DNA from: an uncultured Saprospiraceae bacterium
GTDB taxonomy: Bacteria; Bacteroidota; Bacteroidia; Chitinophagales; Saprospiraceae
Assembly (NCBI GenBank): GCA_937864255.1
Contig: CALMIT010000074.1
Coordinates: 1 to 9,401, forward strand
Direction: 5' to 3'
Length of the DNA stretch: 9,401 nt
A program made the position numbers and the translations under genes. Positions 7,111-9,401 of the stretch are shown here, one piece after another. The number at the start of each line of letters is the position of its first letter. Position 1 is the stretch's first letter. The notes beneath the pieces were generated by a model. The model was not told the DNA's origin. It did not search any database and worked only from the letters and a program-made list of their open reading frames with translations.

Positions 7111-7118
7111 CAAAAATA
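7111..7118 (-). promoter_or_regulatory. Candidate -7 box for mgsA
   Basis: The minus strand reads TATTTTTG, an exact TAnnTTTG match 35 bases upstream of the mgsA ATG, which would give a short leader of about 28 bases. The -33 position falls inside the inverted repeat at 7121-7151, and no TTTG is present there. The T-rich stretch could instead be the tail of a terminator formed by that repeat. Confidence 0.35.
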
Positions 7119-7120
7119 AA

Positions 7121-7151
7121 AGGGTGAAAGGAAAATGACTCCTTTCACCCT
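7121..7151 (-). terminator. Perfect 12-bp inverted repeat upstream of mgsA: terminator or operator
   Basis: AGGGTGAAAGGA at 7121-7132 pairs perfectly with TCCTTTCACCCT at 7140-7151 around a 7-base loop. On the minus strand it is followed by TTTTATTTTTG, the look of a Rho-independent terminator for a transcript arriving from the htpG side. Because the same bases cover -10 to -45 of the candidate mgsA promoter, an operator for a dimeric repressor is the main alternative. On the plus strand no T-run follows, and no plus-strand gene precedes it. Confidence 0.6.
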
Positions 7152-7181
7152 AGATTTATATACATCAAAAAAATTAAAGAC

Positions 7182-7237
7182 AAAAAAAGTGAGTATAAGA
7201 CCAGCTCTACCCCCCAAATGAACTGGTCTCACTCACT
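7182..7237 (-). terminator. Second strong hairpin with T7 tail (minus-strand terminator)
   Basis: On the plus strand, AGTGAGT (7188-7194) pairs with ACTCACT (7231-7237) and AGACCAG (7198-7204) with CTGGTCT (7223-7229). They are separated by a 3/1 internal loop, with an 18-base apical loop. On the minus strand the A7197/C7230 pair becomes U.G, so the helix is better there. The minus strand continues directly with seven T (7188-7182). This fits an intrinsic terminator for a minus-strand RNA starting somewhere in 7240-7600. Confidence 0.6.
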
Positions 7238-7376
7238 GTCTAAGGCCACTTCTGACCTTAAGACCTCTTTACACAAGACAAAAAACGAATTTGCCTTGGA
7301 AGCCTCAGAAGGCTTAAAAGTTCTTTTGGATGATGAAGCACTGATTGCACGGCTTCAATCATGGTTTAAGGGATAA
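7218..7376 (+). CDS. Small open frame, 52 residues, hypothetical
   Basis: ATG at 7218-7220 opens a frame to TAA at 7374-7376. It starts MNWSHSLSKATSDLKTSLHK and ends LLDDEALIARLQSWFKG: a mostly helical, amphipathic small protein with no Cys, no signal peptide and no family I recognise. A second frame in phase follows at once (TAA then ATG at 7377; 44 residues, to 7511) but its composition looks non-coding. The ATG sits in the apical loop of the hairpin at 7188-7237, and the whole frame lies opposite the candidate minus-strand RNA, so both are unlikely to be right as simple genes. Treat as doubtful. Confidence 0.25.
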   Translation: MNWSHSLSKATSDLKTSLHKTKNEFALEASEGLKVLLDDEALIARLQSWFKG

Positions 7377-7436
7377 ATGAGCAGAAAGGGAACCATGGAT
7401 AGGAAAACATGTGGCGGGGGCAGGCAAAATTCCCTT

Positions 7437-7804
7437 ACTTATTTCAATATTGAACCAAACCATCAATTCCAAAACCGTGCCACTAATACCAAAGGCAAGA
7501 GACAAACCTGATATTAAAAATTGAATAAAGCCTTTTGCATAATTTCACGATCTTTAGAAGTTTCTTATTAAGTTCAAAACTGGTGCAATATTAAAGTTGC
7601 TTCGGAAGGCCGCCGACAGGTAAAATCAACTTTATGTGACATCAAAAAGAAAAAATCTTGTCATTTAAATTCAATATGTTGAAGTAAATATGACGCGACA
7701 ACCGTGCGAATAACCTATTTATTCCGACATTTTGTCATAATAATTTGGGCTGGCATGTGCTTTGAGCGCCGCCTCTTAGTTTTTTAAAACTAAAAAAATC
7801 AACT
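7437..7804. other. Upstream region of htpG without a convincing gene
   Basis: About 370 A/T-rich bases. On the minus strand, 7544-7359 is open for 61 codons and codes a hydrophobic run (FIQFLISGLSLAFGISGTVL), but it has no start codon in a good place. An ATG at 7540 is out of frame by one base in an AAAA run. On the plus strand TTGTCAT occurs twice (7658-7664 and 7732-7738), the second within GACATTTTGTC. No exact TAnnTTTG box is found for htpG, and there is no CIRCE element. Confidence 0.5.
7776..7793 (+). repeat. 8-bp inverted repeat in the htpG leader
   Basis: TTAGTTTT (7776-7783) and AAAACTAA (7786-7793) form a perfect A/T-rich stem with a 2-base spacer, ending 11 bases before the htpG ATG. 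It could fold in the leader over the ribosome-binding region or serve as an operator. No T-run follows on either strand, so it is not a terminator. Confidence 0.45.
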
Positions 7805-9401
7805 ATGCAAAAAGGTACTATTTCCGTTCAGACAGAAAATATCTTTCCCATTATCAAAAAATTCCTTTACGCTGACCAGGAGATTTTTTTGAGAGAGCTG
7901 GTTTCTAATGCTGTGGACGCCACCACCAAATGTAAAGTACTAGCTCAAAAGGGCGAGTTGAAGGATGAATTTGAAGACACTACGATAGAAATTATTCTTG
8001 ATGAAGCTAATAAAACGCTGACTATTCGCGATCACGGAATCGGGATGACTGAGGAAGAAGTCATCAAATATCTGAACCAAATTGCTTTTTCGAGTGCCCG
8101 TGAATGGATTGAAAAGTTTAAAAATGAAGTCAACATTATCGGAAATTTTGGCTTGGGTTTTTATTCGGCTTTTATGGTGGCAGAAAAAGTCGAAGTAAAA
8201 TCGAAATCGTGGAAGGAAGGCTCGGACGCTGTTTTGTGGACTTGTGACGGTTCCACCGAATACACGCTCGAAAAAACACAAAAAGATACCCGGGGCACGG
8301 ATGTGATTTTGTACATCGGCGAGGACGGTAAAGAATTTCTCGACAAAAACAGAATTGAAGAACTTTTGGTAAAATATTGCAAGTTTTTACCCTTTCCCAT
8401 CAAATTCGGAACAAGAGAAGAAACGATAGAAACCGGCCCCGAAGCCAAAGAGAAAAAGACTGTAGAGGTTGATAATATTATAAATAATACGGCGCCTGCC
8501 TGGAAAAAACAACCTTCAGAGCTAAGCGATGAAGATTATAAAAACTTTTACAGGGAACTGTATCCGTTTGGCGAGGAGCCGTTGTTTTGGATACATCTGA
8601 ATATTGACTACCCTTTCAACCTCACCGGTATTCTGTTTTTTCCAAAATTGAAAAATGCGCTGGAATTTCAAAAAAATAAAATCCAACTTTATTCCAATCA
8701 GGTTTTTGTGACCGATGACGTAAAAGAAATTGTTCCGGAATGGCTGACCTTGCTGCACGGCGTGATTGATTCGCCGGATATTCCGCTCAACGTTTCAAGA
8801 AGTTATCTGCAAAGTGACAGTAACGTCAGAAAAATAACCGGATATATTACCAAAAAAATAGCCGATAAATTGCAGGAACTTTTCAAACAAGACCGCAAAA
8901 ATTTCGAATCAAAATGGAATGAGGTGGGCGTATTTGTAAAATACGGGATGCTTTCAGATGAAAAATTTTACGAAAAGGCACAAAAATTCGTCCTGCTTAA
9001 AAATACCGAAAACGAATTTTTTACTATTGAGGAGTACAAAAAAAAGGTAGAAGAAAATCAGAAAGACAAATCGGACAAGATTATATTTCTTTATACCAAC
9101 AATGCGCTTGAGCACGATGGTTTTGTTCAAAATGCAAGAAGTGCCGGCTATGATGTATTGATTTTTGACCAAATCACTGACAATCACTTCATTCACAATC
9201 TTGAATTCAAACAAAGCGAAATCGCATTCAGAAGGGTGGACTCGGACACGCTTGACAATCTTGTAAAAAAGGAAGAGGTCAAAACTTCCGTGCTTTCGGA
9301 AAAAGAACAGGCGACGCTAAAAGAAGCTTTTGAAAAAGTATTGAGCGGCGAAAAGAAAAATATAGAGTTAAAACCGCTATCGCCCGAAGACGCTCCCGTG
9401 C
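7805..9401 (+). CDS. htpG: Molecular chaperone HtpG (Hsp90), C-terminus outside window
   Basis: ATP-dependent dimeric chaperone of the cytoplasm. The 532 residues present cover the N-terminal GHKL ATPase domain, the middle domain and the beginning of the C-terminal dimerisation domain; bacterial HtpG is usually 600-690 residues, so roughly the last 70-150 are missing. ATP-site motifs are intact: ELVSNAVDA at 31-39 (catalytic Glu31, Mg-binding Asn35), DHGIGM at 76-81 (Asp76 contacts adenine), and GNFGLGFYSAF at 113-123 forming the lid hinge. The middle domain has LNVSR at 328-332, whose Arg332 corresponds to E. coli Arg336 that contacts the gamma-phosphate, followed by SYLQSDSN. The start MQKGTISVQTENIF is the usual Bacteroidota N-terminus. 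It is transcribed away from mgsA behind a long leader with an inverted repeat; heat-shock control is expected from the family but not demonstrated here. Confidence 0.97.
   Translation, partial: MQKGTISVQTENIFPIIKKFLYADQEIFLRELVSNAVDATTKCKVLAQKGELKDEFEDTTIEIILDEANKTLTIRDHGIGMTEEEVIKYLNQIAFSSAREWIEKFKNEVNIIGNFGLGFYSAFMVAEKVEVKSKSWKEGSDAVLWTCDGSTEYTLEKTQKDTRGTDVILYIGEDGKEFLDKNRIEELLVKYCKFLPFPIKFGTREETIETGPEAKEKKTVEVDNIINNTAPAWKKQPSELSDEDYKNFYRELYPFGEEPLFWIHLNIDYPFNLTGILFFPKLKNALEFQKNKIQLYSNQVFVTDDVKEIVPEWLTLLHGVIDSPDIPLNVSRSYLQSDSNVRKITGYITKKIADKLQELFKQDRKNFESKWNEVGVFVKYGMLSDEKFYEKAQKFVLLKNTENEFFTIEEYKKKVEENQKDKSDKIIFLYTNNALEHDGFVQNARSAGYDVLIFDQITDNHFIHNLEFKQSEIAFRRVDSDTLDNLVKKEEVKTSVLSEKEQATLKEAFEKVLSGEKKNIELKPLSPEDAPV

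Larger units (their letters stand above)
7182..7436 (-). ncRNA. Candidate structured RNA between mgsA and htpG (unrecognised)
   Basis: Reading the minus strand from 7436 down, successive hairpins can be drawn. AAGGGAA/TTCCCTT uses 7436-7430 with 7392-7386. TGAT-GAAGC/GCTTC-ATCA has one bulge (7361-7352 with 7339-7331). AAGCCT/AGGCTT has a 4-base loop (7315-7300). An 11-bp helix uses 7264-7253 with 7248-7238 and has one bulge and a 4-base loop. Last comes the terminator-like hairpin at 7237-7188 with seven T. Two positions that are A.C mismatches on the plus strand (7246/7255 and 7197/7230) become G.U on the minus strand, which favours minus-strand transcription. I do not recognise it as 6S, RNase P, SRP or tmRNA, and I see no clear promoter. 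The 5' end is a guess, and chance hairpins or a plus-strand small gene are alternatives. Confidence 0.35.

Noticed and set aside
7008..7232. 74-codon minus-strand frame overlapping the 5' end of mgsA
   Set aside because: It runs through the terminator-like repeat and the candidate promoter, and overlaps mgsA out of frame; the hydrophobic stretch comes from T-rich DNA.
7121..7237. The two inverted repeats as ends of a small mobile element
   Set aside because: The two repeats do not match each other, no target duplication is visible, and only 30-odd bases separate them.
7076..7804. Known RNA families (6S, RNase P, SRP, tmRNA, TPP or cobalamin riboswitch) in the mgsA-htpG gap
   Set aside because: None of the conserved sequence blocks of these families could be found by eye on either strand.
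7940..9214. Several minus-strand frames of 78-113 codons under htpG
   Set aside because: All are antisense to intact htpG motifs; A-rich coding DNA gives Phe/Lys-rich shadows.

Overview
The window looks like a chromosomal piece from a Bacteroidota bacterium, probably of the Saprospirae/Chitinophaga/Cytophaga type. The evidence is a set of type IX secretion (T9SS) genes typical of that phylum (a PorP/SprF-family protein, a PorE-like OmpA protein and two secreted cargo proteins), starts without Shine-Dalgarno sequences and with A/T-rich leaders, and an HtpG with Bacteroidota-style motifs. I see no rRNA, tRNA, CRISPR array, insertion sequence or phage gene.

Layout. Positions 1-7075 are all on the minus strand. 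In the direction of transcription: mgsA (methylglyoxal synthase, 7075-6698); a large secreted right-handed beta-helix protein with about 12 Pmp-like GGA[IV]/FxxN repeats, two Ig-like domains and a type A T9SS sorting tail (6629-4011); a PorP/SprF-family outer-membrane protein (3801-2782, TTG start); a PorE-like TPR/PD40/carboxypeptidase-regulatory/OmpA protein (2652-212) broken by a one-base frameshift near 1777; and the first 47 codons of a further exported protein that starts with the ATHIIGGE signature of giant T9SS cargo adhesins (141-1, cut by the window edge). htpG (Hsp90) is divergent on the plus strand from 7805 and runs off the right edge.

The four T9SS-related genes make sense together. 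Two are cargo: a surface beta-helix protein and a large ATHIIGGE-type protein. Two are outer-membrane or periplasmic partners: PorP/SprF proteins help export or anchor cargo, and PorE-like proteins tie such complexes to peptidoglycan through their OmpA domain. mgsA and htpG look like ordinary housekeeping neighbours.

The most puzzling part is the 729-base gap between mgsA and htpG. It holds a perfect 12-bp inverted repeat just upstream of mgsA, a second strong hairpin followed by seven T on the minus strand, and several more hairpins behind it whose A.C mismatches on the plus strand become G.U pairs on the minus strand. This is consistent with an uncharacterised structured RNA transcribed from the minus strand toward mgsA. 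Two small open frames overlap it on the plus strand, so the assignment remains open.
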